Shown here piece by piece: positions 31,343-41,065 of a stretch of 64,000 nt of DNA (positions within the stretch are counted from its first letter, which is position 1; each line of letters opens with the position of its first letter). The DNA comes from Bacteroidales bacterium (GTDB taxonomy: Bacteria > Bacteroidota > Bacteroidia > Bacteroidales > UBA10428). A program made the position numbers and the translations under genes. The notes beneath the pieces were generated by a model. It saw only the letters and a program-made list of their open reading frames with translations, did no database searches and had not been told where the DNA came from. Location: NCBI GenBank assembly GCA_016929525.1, contig JAFGIP010000115.1, positions 48,829 through 112,828 of the forward strand. The letters are read 5' to 3'.

Positions 31343-31867
31343 TTATTCTTCTTGTAACGACCTTGATATCTTTTGTTCTAATTCAATAAATCTGGTTATA
31401 TCTTCTATTATCATGATAATATACTTTTCACGTTCGAAGTAAAACAATCTGGTTGAAAATTGTAAATGCTTTTCCACCTTTCGATTATTATTATCGAAGA
31501 AAGGTTTTGAAATGTGTTCTTTGTAAACCACTTCATCATTTAAATATGATTTAAGTGCTGAGGCTTTTAAATCGCAGTAATTACATTTGGAAGTCGTGCC
31601 ACACTCTTTATTTTCTTCTATCTGATATGCACAACCTATTGCTTCGCCACATTTTCTGTATAGCAGATTTTCATTTTTTTTGTTTGAAAATATTGTTTTT
31701 AAAGCATCGTTAAAGGCCCTTAGGTTCAAATCTTTATCTAGCAATAAAACACAGCTGTTTATATTATTCAGTACTATGTTAAGAAAATCAACGGATCCTT
31801 TGAGTACATTAAAGCCTACGTTTGTATTAGCTATTTCTGAATTCATAACAATAACGCTTTGGTACAC
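31343..31867 (-). CDS. Stand-alone PAS-like sensor protein with a cysteine cluster
   Basis: 174 aa; PAS-like 'LNNINSCVLLLDKDLNLRAFNDALKTIF', Cys-rich 'RKCGEAIGCAYQIEENKECGTTSKCNYC', PAC-like 'IIMIIEDITRFIELEQKIS'; no output domain. Confidence 0.7.
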   Translation of the reverse strand: MYQSVIVMNSEIANTNVGFNVLKGSVDFLNIVLNNINSCVLLLDKDLNLRAFNDALKTIFSNKKNENLLYRKCGEAIGCAYQIEENKECGTTSKCNYCDLKASALKSYLNDEVVYKEHISKPFFDNNNRKVEKHLQFSTRLFYFEREKYIIMIIEDITRFIELEQKISRSLQEE

Positions 31868-32054
31868 AATTAAAGTTAACGAAAACTTAGATTAAAAGCG
31901 ATCCTTTTAACAGATAAAATATAATATCCTGCCAGGGTAAAAAATTATAATTATTCCGCTTTGAGTAACATTTAGCCATGCAGTCTGAATATCTTATTTA
32001 ATATTTAATAAACGGGATAGAAGAATGCGCAGGGTGATAATACAAGATATTTTA

Positions 32055-34157
32055 CTATTTGCTTAATACTTTGAACTCTACTCTCCTGTTCTGTGCTCTG
32101 CCTTCAGCTGTATTGTTCGGGGCAATGGGCTGGGAATATGCGTATCCTTTGTATTCTAACCTGCTTTCAGGAATGCCCTTATTAACCAAATAATTTACAA
32201 CAGCCCTGGCCCTATCGTTAGAGAGTTTTGTATTAGTTTTCAGTCCGCCGACATTATCAGTATGACCGGAAATCTCAAGTCGGATTGTTTCATTGTTTTC
32301 GAGCAGTTTTACTACATTATCAAGGCTGGTATATGATTCCGGTTTAAGATTAGATTTTCCTGTTTCGAAATAAATATTTTTCAGAATAACCTTGGCTCCG
32401 ACTTCAATGCGGTCAAGTAAGAAATTCTTAATAACAACCTCATCGAATGTTTTATAGGTCAGATCGACCATATCCAGATATAACAGATAACCCTTTGCCA
32501 CAATCTCAACTCCATATGGTTTTGCTTCGGGTACTTTTATTGAATAATTCCCTGTTTCATCGGAAATTCCCAGAGCAGCAACCTGACTTTTCTCACGATC
32601 GATAAGCTCGATTTTTGCAACAACAGGTTTTTGATTTTCAGAATCGTTGATGAAACCACGCATAAGAATTGTAGTATCTACAGCAAGTTTTTTTGTCGGC
32701 ACAAAGTAAATATTATCATAAGGTACTTTTGCACCTGCAATAAGATCGTCAACATCGCCGGCCAGCATATCTTTTTCAGAACCGAGGAAAATGATTTTAT
32801 AAATATCCATCCCGCCAAGCCCCGATTCACGATTCGATGAGTAAAAGGCGGTTTTCCCGTCAGGATGTTCAATATAAAAAACATCATCGTTTGGAGTATT
32901 GATCGGATAGCCTAAATTTTCCGGTTTAGACCATAAGCCCACTTTACTCAGTGTGCTTTTAAAAACATCGTATCCCCCCATTGAGTTGTGCCCTCTCGAG
33001 CTGAAATAAAGAACACTATCTCCCGGGCCAAGACTTACTCCTAATTCATCATAGAAAGTATTAATTACGTTTCCTGCATTTTCAGGTTTATTCCATTTAC
33101 CCTTTTCATTCTTTCTTACAATATAAATATCGTTACCACCGTAACCATATTTTGTAGTGCTGGATATAAAATACAGGGCGGATTCATCAGAGGAAATGCA
33201 CATCGAAACTTCCCGGTGTTTTGAATTGAATTTAGAAAGCGATTTTGGTTTTGTCCATTTATCTTTTTTATACTCACAAACAAACAAATCGCCGCTATTT
33301 GAACCACCTTTATAAATATAGATTTTTTTCTGATCGGGAGAAACCCCGATAACAGCGACATTTGTCTGGTTGGTCTTACCTGTTATTTTATCATCCAGCC
33401 TTCTGGCACGAATCCAGCTTCCTTTAATCAGTTCCGAATAATAGATGTCTTCGAAATATTTATTATCAATTACGCTCTTATCGCTTTTCTTTGAATATTT
33501 CCTTCGTGTTGTAAAATACATCATATTACCATCGGAAGCAATTATTGGCCCGTATTCATCGAAAACAGAGTTGATACCCTTGCCTAAATTATTAATAACA
33601 ACGCGTTTCGGATTGGCAGCTAACAATTTCCCGTTTTTACACTGCTGAATATATAAATCTACTTGTGATTGATATATAGGTCTCCTCTTTGGATGAATCT
33701 CATTAATAAAATAGTTATATTCTTCAATGGCTTTATCAAACTCCAGAATCTGATGATATGCCATACCCAGCATCAGATGAATATCAAAATTAACTGCAGG
33801 GTTAATGTTATAAGCCTTTTCAATATATTTGATCGATTCAAACTTGTTATCTGTAAAGAGATAACATCTTCCGATCATGTAGTTAAGTTCTGCATTATCA
33901 GAATTATATCCATATGCTTTCAGATAACTCTCCCTGGCTTCACGATAAGAGCCCAAACCCAGTGTATAATGATAATTTCCTTCTTTAACGGCAGCCCATG
34001 CATCTTTAAATCCGTACTCCTGTTTTTTGAATTCTTTTTTCTTTATTTTCAGAGGATTAACCTGACTGAAAATTAAAGTAGTTGAAAATAATAATGAAAT
34101 AACAATAAACAGTATTCTGTAATATTTTGGGTTAAATATTTTCATTATTCCTTGCAT
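32055..34157 (-). CDS. OmpA family protein with TPR, PD40-type propeller and carboxypeptidase-regulatory-like domains
   Basis: TPR-like N-terminal half, repeated 'DSVLYFSSRGHNSMGGYDVFKS'-type PD40 motifs, CRD-like 'GFINDSENQKPVVAKIELID...GNYSIKV', OmpA C-terminus 'LEISGHTDNVGGLKTNTKLSNDRARAVVNYLVNKGIPESRLEYKGY'. Confidence 0.9.
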   Translation of the reverse strand: MQGIMKIFNPKYYRILFIVISLLFSTTLIFSQVNPLKIKKKEFKKQEYGFKDAWAAVKEGNYHYTLGLGSYREARESYLKAYGYNSDNAELNYMIGRCYLFTDNKFESIKYIEKAYNINPAVNFDIHLMLGMAYHQILEFDKAIEEYNYFINEIHPKRRPIYQSQVDLYIQQCKNGKLLAANPKRVVINNLGKGINSVFDEYGPIIASDGNMMYFTTRRKYSKKSDKSVIDNKYFEDIYYSELIKGSWIRARRLDDKITGKTNQTNVAVIGVSPDQKKIYIYKGGSNSGDLFVCEYKKDKWTKPKSLSKFNSKHREVSMCISSDESALYFISSTTKYGYGGNDIYIVRKNEKGKWNKPENAGNVINTFYDELGVSLGPGDSVLYFSSRGHNSMGGYDVFKSTLSKVGLWSKPENLGYPINTPNDDVFYIEHPDGKTAFYSSNRESGLGGMDIYKIIFLGSEKDMLAGDVDDLIAGAKVPYDNIYFVPTKKLAVDTTILMRGFINDSENQKPVVAKIELIDREKSQVAALGISDETGNYSIKVPEAKPYGVEIVAKGYLLYLDMVDLTYKTFDEVVIKNFLLDRIEVGAKVILKNIYFETGKSNLKPESYTSLDNVVKLLENNETIRLEISGHTDNVGGLKTNTKLSNDRARAVVNYLVNKGIPESRLEYKGYAYSQPIAPNNTAEGRAQNRRVEFKVLSK

Positions 34158-35197
34158 TCTTTTAAATATTCATCAGCTTCTTCAATACCAAGTTCTGAAG
34201 CTCTCTGCCAATCGCTACAGGCCTCAGTTAGCATTCCCAGCATCTCAAGAGTTAATCCTCTGTTCAGATATGCCAATCCATATTCCGGGTTTGTCTCAAG
34301 TGATTGATTATACCAGTCAAGTGCTGCTTCATAATCTCCTGATTTAGCAGCAATATTTCCCAGATTACTCATCACTGTATATGAAATTGGATTCAAATCA
34401 TAGGCTTTTTGAAAATCAGCCTTTGCTTCTTCAATTTTTCCGAGGATATACCTGGCACCACCTCTGTTGTTATATGCTACAAAATTGGTCGAGTCAACAT
34501 TGATAGCAACAGTAAAGTCCTGTTCGGCTCCCTGAAAATCACCAATTTTCTTTTTTGTCGACCCCATATTTATGTATGACATAATAAGTTCAGGATCGTA
34601 TGTTATTGCAAGACGATAGTCATATATCGCACCCTGATAATCACCAAGCAGGCGTTTTGCAGTTCCCCGGTCGTGGTAAGCTTTGGCATAATTTGCTTTT
34701 TGATCTATTGCAAGTGTAAAGTCAGCAATAGCGTCATTGTATCTTTTATCAAGCAAACTAAGAACGCCCCTGTAGTAATATACATGAGGCAATGCATACC
34801 GATTTTTTATAGCTTCAGTAAAATCATCACTATTAACACTGGAAGTATCCATTGTAAACCTGACATAGGCTTCAAAAAATGCGGCTTCTCCATTATCAGG
34901 ATCGGCATATAAAGCCTGATGAAATTCATTCAAAGCATCCTCTTTCCGTTCTTTTGTATAATATATTTTGCCCCGTTCAATAAAAGCTTCAGCAAAATCA
35001 GGTTTAAGACTAAGAACACTATCCAGATAAAAAAGTGCACCATAATAGTCTTGTCTGTTTATTGCTTCAACCGCAGAATTATAAAGTCGTTCAGCTATAC
35101 GCTGATATTTATATCCTTCATAATCGAATTGTTCATTTTGTGAAATTGCACGTATGGGGAATAGTACAATTAAACTTATTAATATCCATCTACCCAT
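34145..35197 (-). CDS. Secreted tetratricopeptide repeat protein
   Basis: 350 aa, signal peptide, multiple TPR units (e.g. 'AKAYHDRGTAKRLLGDYQGAIYDYRLAITYDP'); overlaps the OmpA gene start by 13 bp. Confidence 0.9.
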   Translation of the reverse strand: MGRWILISLIVLFPIRAISQNEQFDYEGYKYQRIAERLYNSAVEAINRQDYYGALFYLDSVLSLKPDFAEAFIERGKIYYTKERKEDALNEFHQALYADPDNGEAAFFEAYVRFTMDTSSVNSDDFTEAIKNRYALPHVYYYRGVLSLLDKRYNDAIADFTLAIDQKANYAKAYHDRGTAKRLLGDYQGAIYDYRLAITYDPELIMSYINMGSTKKKIGDFQGAEQDFTVAINVDSTNFVAYNNRGGARYILGKIEEAKADFQKAYDLNPISYTVMSNLGNIAAKSGDYEAALDWYNQSLETNPEYGLAYLNRGLTLEMLGMLTEACSDWQRASELGIEEADEYLKECKE

Positions 35198-35326
35198 TTA
35201 AAAAAATTTATTCAGTCAGTCAATTATTTTATAGAATTGTATATCAGAAGAAATAATTTTAATAAAAGTAAAAAAATAAATAATTTAGAGGTGAATTAAT
35301 TTATTCACATAGATAAACAAAGATTC

Positions 35327-35680
35327 ATGAAAATAGATTTGACCTATCTAAAAAACATGTCAGCCGGAAACAAAGAACTTGTTTTGGAAATGATAGACAT
35401 TTTTAAAGAACAGGTTACTGAATTTTCTGAATTGATGGACGACTACTACTCTAAAAAAGAATTTGAACTTCTTGGCAGATTGGCACATAAAGCAAAATCT
35501 TCGATATCGATAATGGGCTTAAATGACCTGGCAGTTGAACTTAAGAACTTTGAAAATCTTGCCAAAGCCGGTGAAAAAACTGAAACATTTCCAGGATTTA
35601 TTGAAAAATTTAAAAAAGAAACTTCGGAGGCTATTGAAGAATTAGATGAAGTCGCAAAAAATCTTGATATTTACATATAA
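35327..35680 (+). CDS. Hpt (histidine phosphotransfer) domain protein
   Basis: 'FELLGRLAHKAKSSISIMGLNDLAVELKNFENLAK' with the typical HxxKSS phosphosite. Confidence 0.85.
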   Translation: MKIDLTYLKNMSAGNKELVLEMIDIFKEQVTEFSELMDDYYSKKEFELLGRLAHKAKSSISIMGLNDLAVELKNFENLAKAGEKTETFPGFIEKFKKETSEAIEELDEVAKNLDIYI

Positions 35681-35691
35681 AATCTGCTCGT

Positions 35692-36030
35692 ATGCTTAAG
35701 ACTGAAAAAATTAACAATGTTATTGTTGTAAAATTTAATGATATCGATCGTTTTAATGCCCTGATAGTTGAGCCTGTTAAGGAACAGTTAAAAAGTCTTT
35801 TCAATAAACCCGATACAAAGCTTGCACTTAACCTTGAAGGCATAAAGTTTATCGACAGTTCCGGGTTTGGCGTTTTTTTATCAATTATGAAGACTGCCAA
35901 TAATAACCACGGACAGTTTAAGATCTGCAATATAAAGAACGAGGTTCTTGAACTTTTCAAACTTTTACAATTGCACAATGTATTTGAGTTATACGAAACC
36001 CAGGATGAGTGTTTAAAAAGTTTTAACTAA
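35692..36030 (+). CDS. STAS domain protein (anti-sigma factor antagonist-like)
   Basis: 'KLALNLEGIKFIDSSGFGVFLSIMKTANNNHGQFKICNIKNEVLELFKLLQLHNVFELYE', with conserved D-S-S-G. Confidence 0.88.
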   Translation: MLKTEKINNVIVVKFNDIDRFNALIVEPVKEQLKSLFNKPDTKLALNLEGIKFIDSSGFGVFLSIMKTANNNHGQFKICNIKNEVLELFKLLQLHNVFELYETQDECLKSFN

Positions 36031-38620
36031 GGCTGTTTCGTAAGACTATTTTCTCACCTTCGGCTTCCACAATAACTTTCTGCCCTGTTGAAATATTATT
36101 GGCCAATATTTCTTTTGAAAGCTGATTAAGTATCTCTTTTTGAATTATCCTCTTTACAGGCCGTGCCCCGAACTGAGGGTCAAAGCCTGCACGACTGATA
36201 AGATCAATAGCAGCTTCATTTACCTCGAGATCTACATCATTACTTATAAGTTTCTTTTGAACATTCTTAATTTGCAACCTGACAATATCTTTTACTTCAT
36301 CACTGGTTAACGGAGTAAACATGATCAACTCATCTATCCTGTTCAGGAATTCAGGTCTGACGCTTCGCTGTAATAAAATAAAAATTTCTTTTCTCAGGTT
36401 TTCGAGTGCTTCTTCTCTGTTGCCTTCATTCAATTCTTTTAGTCTTTCCTGAATAAGATGTGAACCTATATTTGATGTCATTATCATAAGTGTATTCTTG
36501 AAATTAACAACACGACCTTTATTATCTGTTAATCTGCCATCGTCTAAAACCTGCAGAAGAATATTAAAAACATCCGGGTGTGCTTTTTCAATTTCATCAA
36601 GTAAAATAACGGAGTAAGGTTTTCTTCTCACAGCTTCGGTTAACTGTCCGCCTTCATCGTATCCGACATACCCCGGAGGTGCACCAATAAGTCGTGATAC
36701 TGAATGTTTCTCCTGATATTCCGACATATCGATCCGGGTCATAAGGTTTTCTTCATTGAACATCACTTCTGCCAGTGCTTTAGCCAGTTCTGTTTTTCCA
36801 ACACCGGTAGTCCCCAGAAAGATAAATGATCCTATAGGGCGGGATTCATCCTGCAGGCCTGCCCTGCTTCTGCGAACTGCATCCGATACTGCAGCAATGG
36901 CTTCATCCTGTCCAATAACTCTTTTATGCAATTCACTTTCGAGGTTTAAAAGTTTCTCACGCTCACCCTTAAGCATTTTATTAACAGGAATACCTGTCCA
37001 TCTTGACACAATTTCAGCAATATCTTCAAAGGTAACCTCTTCTTTTATCAACTTTGTTTCTTTTTGCCTTTCAACCAGTTTCAACCTTAACTTCTCAATA
37101 TTTGCTTCTGCATCCTTTATTTTACCATATCGAAGTTCAGCAACTTTACCATAATCTCCAGCTCTTTCGGCTTGTTCTGCCTCTAATTTATAATCCTCAA
37201 TAACAATTTTATTTTTCTGGATCTCATCAATAATGTCTTTCTCAGCCTGCCATTTTGCTCTTAACTTATTTCGTTCATCACTCAGATTTGCAATTTCCAG
37301 ACTAAGAGTATCTACTTTTTGCTTATTACCCTCTCTCTTAATTGCTTCCTTCTCAATTTCAAGTTGCTTAATCTTCCTTTCGAGTTCATCTATTTCCTGA
37401 GGCAGAGAATTCATTTCGATCCTCATCTTCGAAGCAGCTTCATCAATTAAATCAATAGCCTTATCAGGCAGAAAGCGATCTGTGATATACCTGTTCGATA
37501 ATTCTACAGCTGCAATAATGGCTTCGTCCATAATCCTTACATTATGATGATTTTCATAACGCTCTTTTAAGCCACGAAGTATTGAAATAGCGCTAAGAAC
37601 ATCAGGTTCAGTTACCATGACTATCTGGAACCGGCGTTCGAGAGCTTTATCTTTCTCAAAGTATTTCTGATATTCATTTAAGGTTGTTGCTCCAATGGCT
37701 CTTAATTCCCCTCTTGCCAATGCCGGTTTAAGAATATTCGCAGCGTCCATGGCTCCTTCAGATTTACCGGCTCCGACCAATGTATGTATTTCATCAATAA
37801 AAAGAATAATTTCACCGTCAGATTTAATGACCTCTTTTACAACTGCTTTCAGGCGTTCCTCAAACTCACCCTTATACTTTGCTCCTGCAATCAGTGATCC
37901 CATATCTAAAGAGTAAACCTGTTTCGATTTCAAATTTTCCGGCACATCTCCTGCTACTATCCTATGCGCAAGTCCCTCTGCAATTGCAGTCTTTCCAACA
38001 CCAGGTTCACCTATAAGTACGGGATTATTCTTAGTACGACGAGATATAATTTGTAATATCCTTCTGATTTCCTCATCGCGTCCAATAACGGGATCAAGTT
38101 TACCACTACGGGCGCTATCATTCAGGTTAATTGCATATCGATCCAATGCGTTATACGAATCTTCAGCAGACTGACTGTCGACTTTGGATCCTTTTCTGAG
38201 TTCTTCAATAGCTTTGCTTACTTCATTATTATTGAGACTATTATCTTTTAGTATTTGAGATACACTATCCTTACCATTTACAAGCGCTAGAAAAATATGT
38301 TCAACAGAAACATACTGGTCCCCACTTTTCTTTGCCAAGGCAAGAGCATATTGTAATGTACCGGATACCTTTGAAGATAAATAAGGTTCCCCTCCCTGAA
38401 CTTTAGGGTATGATTCCAGTTCCTTATTGAGGATTGTATCAACTATCTGCGAATTAACACCTATCTTATTAAAAATAAACTCAACCACACTATTGCCTTT
38501 CTGAAGCAATGCCTTTAACAGGTGGCCATTTTCAACAGACTGGTTGCCATTTGACTGAGCCAGAAGTAACGCTTCCCGAATTACTTCCTGTGATTTTATA
38601 GTAAAATTATTAAGATTCAT
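36023..38620 (-). CDS. clpB: ATP-dependent chaperone ClpB
   Basis: 865 aa, two AAA modules ('GEPGVGKTAIAEGLA', 'GTTGVGKTELAKALAE'), Clp N domain, coiled-coil M domain, 'MDMGSLIAGAKYKGEFEERLK'-type signature. Confidence 0.97.
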   Translation of the reverse strand: MNLNNFTIKSQEVIREALLLAQSNGNQSVENGHLLKALLQKGNSVVEFIFNKIGVNSQIVDTILNKELESYPKVQGGEPYLSSKVSGTLQYALALAKKSGDQYVSVEHIFLALVNGKDSVSQILKDNSLNNNEVSKAIEELRKGSKVDSQSAEDSYNALDRYAINLNDSARSGKLDPVIGRDEEIRRILQIISRRTKNNPVLIGEPGVGKTAIAEGLAHRIVAGDVPENLKSKQVYSLDMGSLIAGAKYKGEFEERLKAVVKEVIKSDGEIILFIDEIHTLVGAGKSEGAMDAANILKPALARGELRAIGATTLNEYQKYFEKDKALERRFQIVMVTEPDVLSAISILRGLKERYENHHNVRIMDEAIIAAVELSNRYITDRFLPDKAIDLIDEAASKMRIEMNSLPQEIDELERKIKQLEIEKEAIKREGNKQKVDTLSLEIANLSDERNKLRAKWQAEKDIIDEIQKNKIVIEDYKLEAEQAERAGDYGKVAELRYGKIKDAEANIEKLRLKLVERQKETKLIKEEVTFEDIAEIVSRWTGIPVNKMLKGEREKLLNLESELHKRVIGQDEAIAAVSDAVRRSRAGLQDESRPIGSFIFLGTTGVGKTELAKALAEVMFNEENLMTRIDMSEYQEKHSVSRLIGAPPGYVGYDEGGQLTEAVRRKPYSVILLDEIEKAHPDVFNILLQVLDDGRLTDNKGRVVNFKNTLMIMTSNIGSHLIQERLKELNEGNREEALENLRKEIFILLQRSVRPEFLNRIDELIMFTPLTSDEVKDIVRLQIKNVQKKLISNDVDLEVNEAAIDLISRAGFDPQFGARPVKRIIQKEILNQLSKEILANNISTGQKVIVEAEGEKIVLRNSLS

Positions 38621-38781
38621 TGTTGTTATATTCTTAAATTCTGTTAACGAAATTCAAAAATTCAGCCAACACGATCCCGAACTTAATTCTAGTCATAAAG
38701 TCATGTTTTTTAGGTTGTTACGAGACTTTATGGCAGATTAGCAGGTAGGATAAATGAAATTTTTTCAGCCTATTGAACTAA

Positions 38782-40920
38782 CTACAATTTATCTATAAAA
38801 TAGTCGGTGATCATTTTAGTAAGATGTAACCTGTCTTTTCCAATAACATTATGTTCATGTGAGGGATACATAAAAAAGTCGACCTGTTTATTTTCCTTTA
38901 TACAGTTCTCAATGTAAGTCAAACAGTTTTGTGGTACTACAACCCAGTCGAGAGCTCCCTGAATAATGAGTAAATCACCTTTAAGATCTGAAACATAATT
39001 GTTCAGGTTTGTTAGATCATATCCATCCGGATTCTCCTCCGGAGTATCCATATACCGTTCTCCATACATTACCTCATAATATTTCCAGTCAATTACCGGT
39101 CCTCCTGCAACACCAACCTTGAAAATCTCCGGGTGCCTTGTCATCAGCATGATAGTCATGTAGCCCCCATAGCTCCATCCATGAACACCTATTCTGCTTG
39201 TATCAATGAAGGGTATTTTATAAAGGAAATTTACTGCCTCCATATAATCTTCCACTTGTGGTATACCTGTCTGCCGGTGAATTACCTCTTCAAACTTTTT
39301 CCCTCTTCCCGAAGAACCTCTCGGATCTATCTGAAACGAAGCATAACCATGTTGAGCCATGTACTGCTGCAAATAATCAATGCGATCCATCCAGCTGTTC
39401 TGAATAAGTTGGAGATGCGGACCTCCATATACATAAAATAAAACCGGGTATTTCTTCTCTGGATCAAAATCGACAGGTTTTACAAATTTGTAATATAAGA
39501 CAGTATTATCATCAGCCGAAAGTATAGTACCTGTTTCCACATCACCCAGCGTAAAATCCTTAACCGGGTTTTCTGCATTTACTAATTCCTTAATAATATT
39601 TCCGTTTATTTCATTAATCGTTACTTTCCTTGGAACATCCATACTGGCAAATTCATCAATAAATCCTGTCATTTGTCTATTAAATGTAATTTTATGTATA
39701 CCTGCTTCTGTCGTTAACCGTATGACTTCCCCACTTTGAAAATTAAATTTATACAGGTGTTTTTCCAAGGGACTTTCTTTTGTTGATATGAAGAAAAAAT
39801 TCTCATCTGTGCTGTCCAATCCAATAAGTTCTGTTACTTCCCAATCACCTTTGGTTAGCTGCTTAAGTTTCTTTTTGTCTTTCTGGTAACGGTAAACATG
39901 GTTATAACCGTCTCTGGAGCTTAAATAAAGAAAATCGTTTGTATTGCCAATAAAATTTATCGGGTATTGAGGTTCAACATAAGTATTCCTCGTTTCGGTA
40001 AATAATAATTCTATTTCTTCACCTGTTTTTACCGAATAACTTTTCAGCTCCATAGTATCCTGCCCGCGATTCAAATGTTGAATATAAATAAGATCTTCAT
40101 CAGGTGACCATGAAATGTTTGTATGGTAATCATCCGGAACAGAGTTTATATTTAATTTAATCAACGCGCTATCAGTTAGTGCATATACCCACACTTCTGT
40201 TTTTTGACTGTTCATACCGGCCATAGGGTATTTAACTTCATTCAACTCAGCAATCCTTCCACTTATATCAACCAACGGATAATTGGTTACCTCAGATTCA
40301 TCGTTGCGATAAAAAGCAAAATAATTTGAATTAGGGGACCAAAAATAAGCATCCTGAATACCGAATTCATTTCTGTAAACAATTTGTCCATTGGTAACAC
40401 CCTGAGCCGAATCGTGTGTAATCTGCAGTTTATTTCCGTTTTTATCCTGGAACCAGACATTATTATCAACCGTATATACTACTTTATGTTTGCCCTTCTT
40501 ATCAAAAGAAATGTTTTCAGCAGTTTCAGGCAGAAAATAAGTGTATTTGAGTTTTTTCAGATATGGATTGATAAAGTAGAACTGATTTAATTTACAAAAT
40601 GCCAGTACACTATCGGAAATGAACAGGAGATAAGGTAAAGCTTTTAATGTGTCTAATTTGTTCTTCTTAAGGATATTATTACAGTCTTCAAGTGAAAATA
40701 TTGTATCCTGAAATAAAGAATCACTGTAAATTTCCATTACATAATTATCATTGAGATAAATTAAATTGTTGGCAGAACCTCTCCACTGCAAACCATTAAG
40801 GTTCTCAGGTTTTAAAGAGGTATTTCTTCCAATCTCAATATCTACTATAGAAAAATACTGGCAATTAAGTACCTGGATACAGGCTGAACAGAAGATTGCG
40901 AAAATAAATTTCATAATCAT
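38782..40920 (-). CDS. S9 family peptidase, dipeptidyl peptidase IV-like
   Basis: 712 aa; N-terminal DPPIV beta-propeller ('VYRNEFGIQDAYFWSPNSNYFAFYRNDESEV'), catalytic 'GVHGWSYGGYMTIMLM' and C-terminal 'YPSHEHNVIG'. Confidence 0.93.
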   Translation of the reverse strand: MIMKFIFAIFCSACIQVLNCQYFSIVDIEIGRNTSLKPENLNGLQWRGSANNLIYLNDNYVMEIYSDSLFQDTIFSLEDCNNILKKNKLDTLKALPYLLFISDSVLAFCKLNQFYFINPYLKKLKYTYFLPETAENISFDKKGKHKVVYTVDNNVWFQDKNGNKLQITHDSAQGVTNGQIVYRNEFGIQDAYFWSPNSNYFAFYRNDESEVTNYPLVDISGRIAELNEVKYPMAGMNSQKTEVWVYALTDSALIKLNINSVPDDYHTNISWSPDEDLIYIQHLNRGQDTMELKSYSVKTGEEIELLFTETRNTYVEPQYPINFIGNTNDFLYLSSRDGYNHVYRYQKDKKKLKQLTKGDWEVTELIGLDSTDENFFFISTKESPLEKHLYKFNFQSGEVIRLTTEAGIHKITFNRQMTGFIDEFASMDVPRKVTINEINGNIIKELVNAENPVKDFTLGDVETGTILSADDNTVLYYKFVKPVDFDPEKKYPVLFYVYGGPHLQLIQNSWMDRIDYLQQYMAQHGYASFQIDPRGSSGRGKKFEEVIHRQTGIPQVEDYMEAVNFLYKIPFIDTSRIGVHGWSYGGYMTIMLMTRHPEIFKVGVAGGPVIDWKYYEVMYGERYMDTPEENPDGYDLTNLNNYVSDLKGDLLIIQGALDWVVVPQNCLTYIENCIKENKQVDFFMYPSHEHNVIGKDRLHLTKMITDYFIDKL

Positions 40921-41065
40921 TAAGAATATTTTAAAATAAAAGACTTCTAATTTATAATATCTTTTTTACTATTTATAATGACAAATATTATTATAGGCGT
41001 AACTATAATGTGATGTTTGCGTAGAATTCGAAGCACAACATAACCAACAAACCAACTCATTACTA

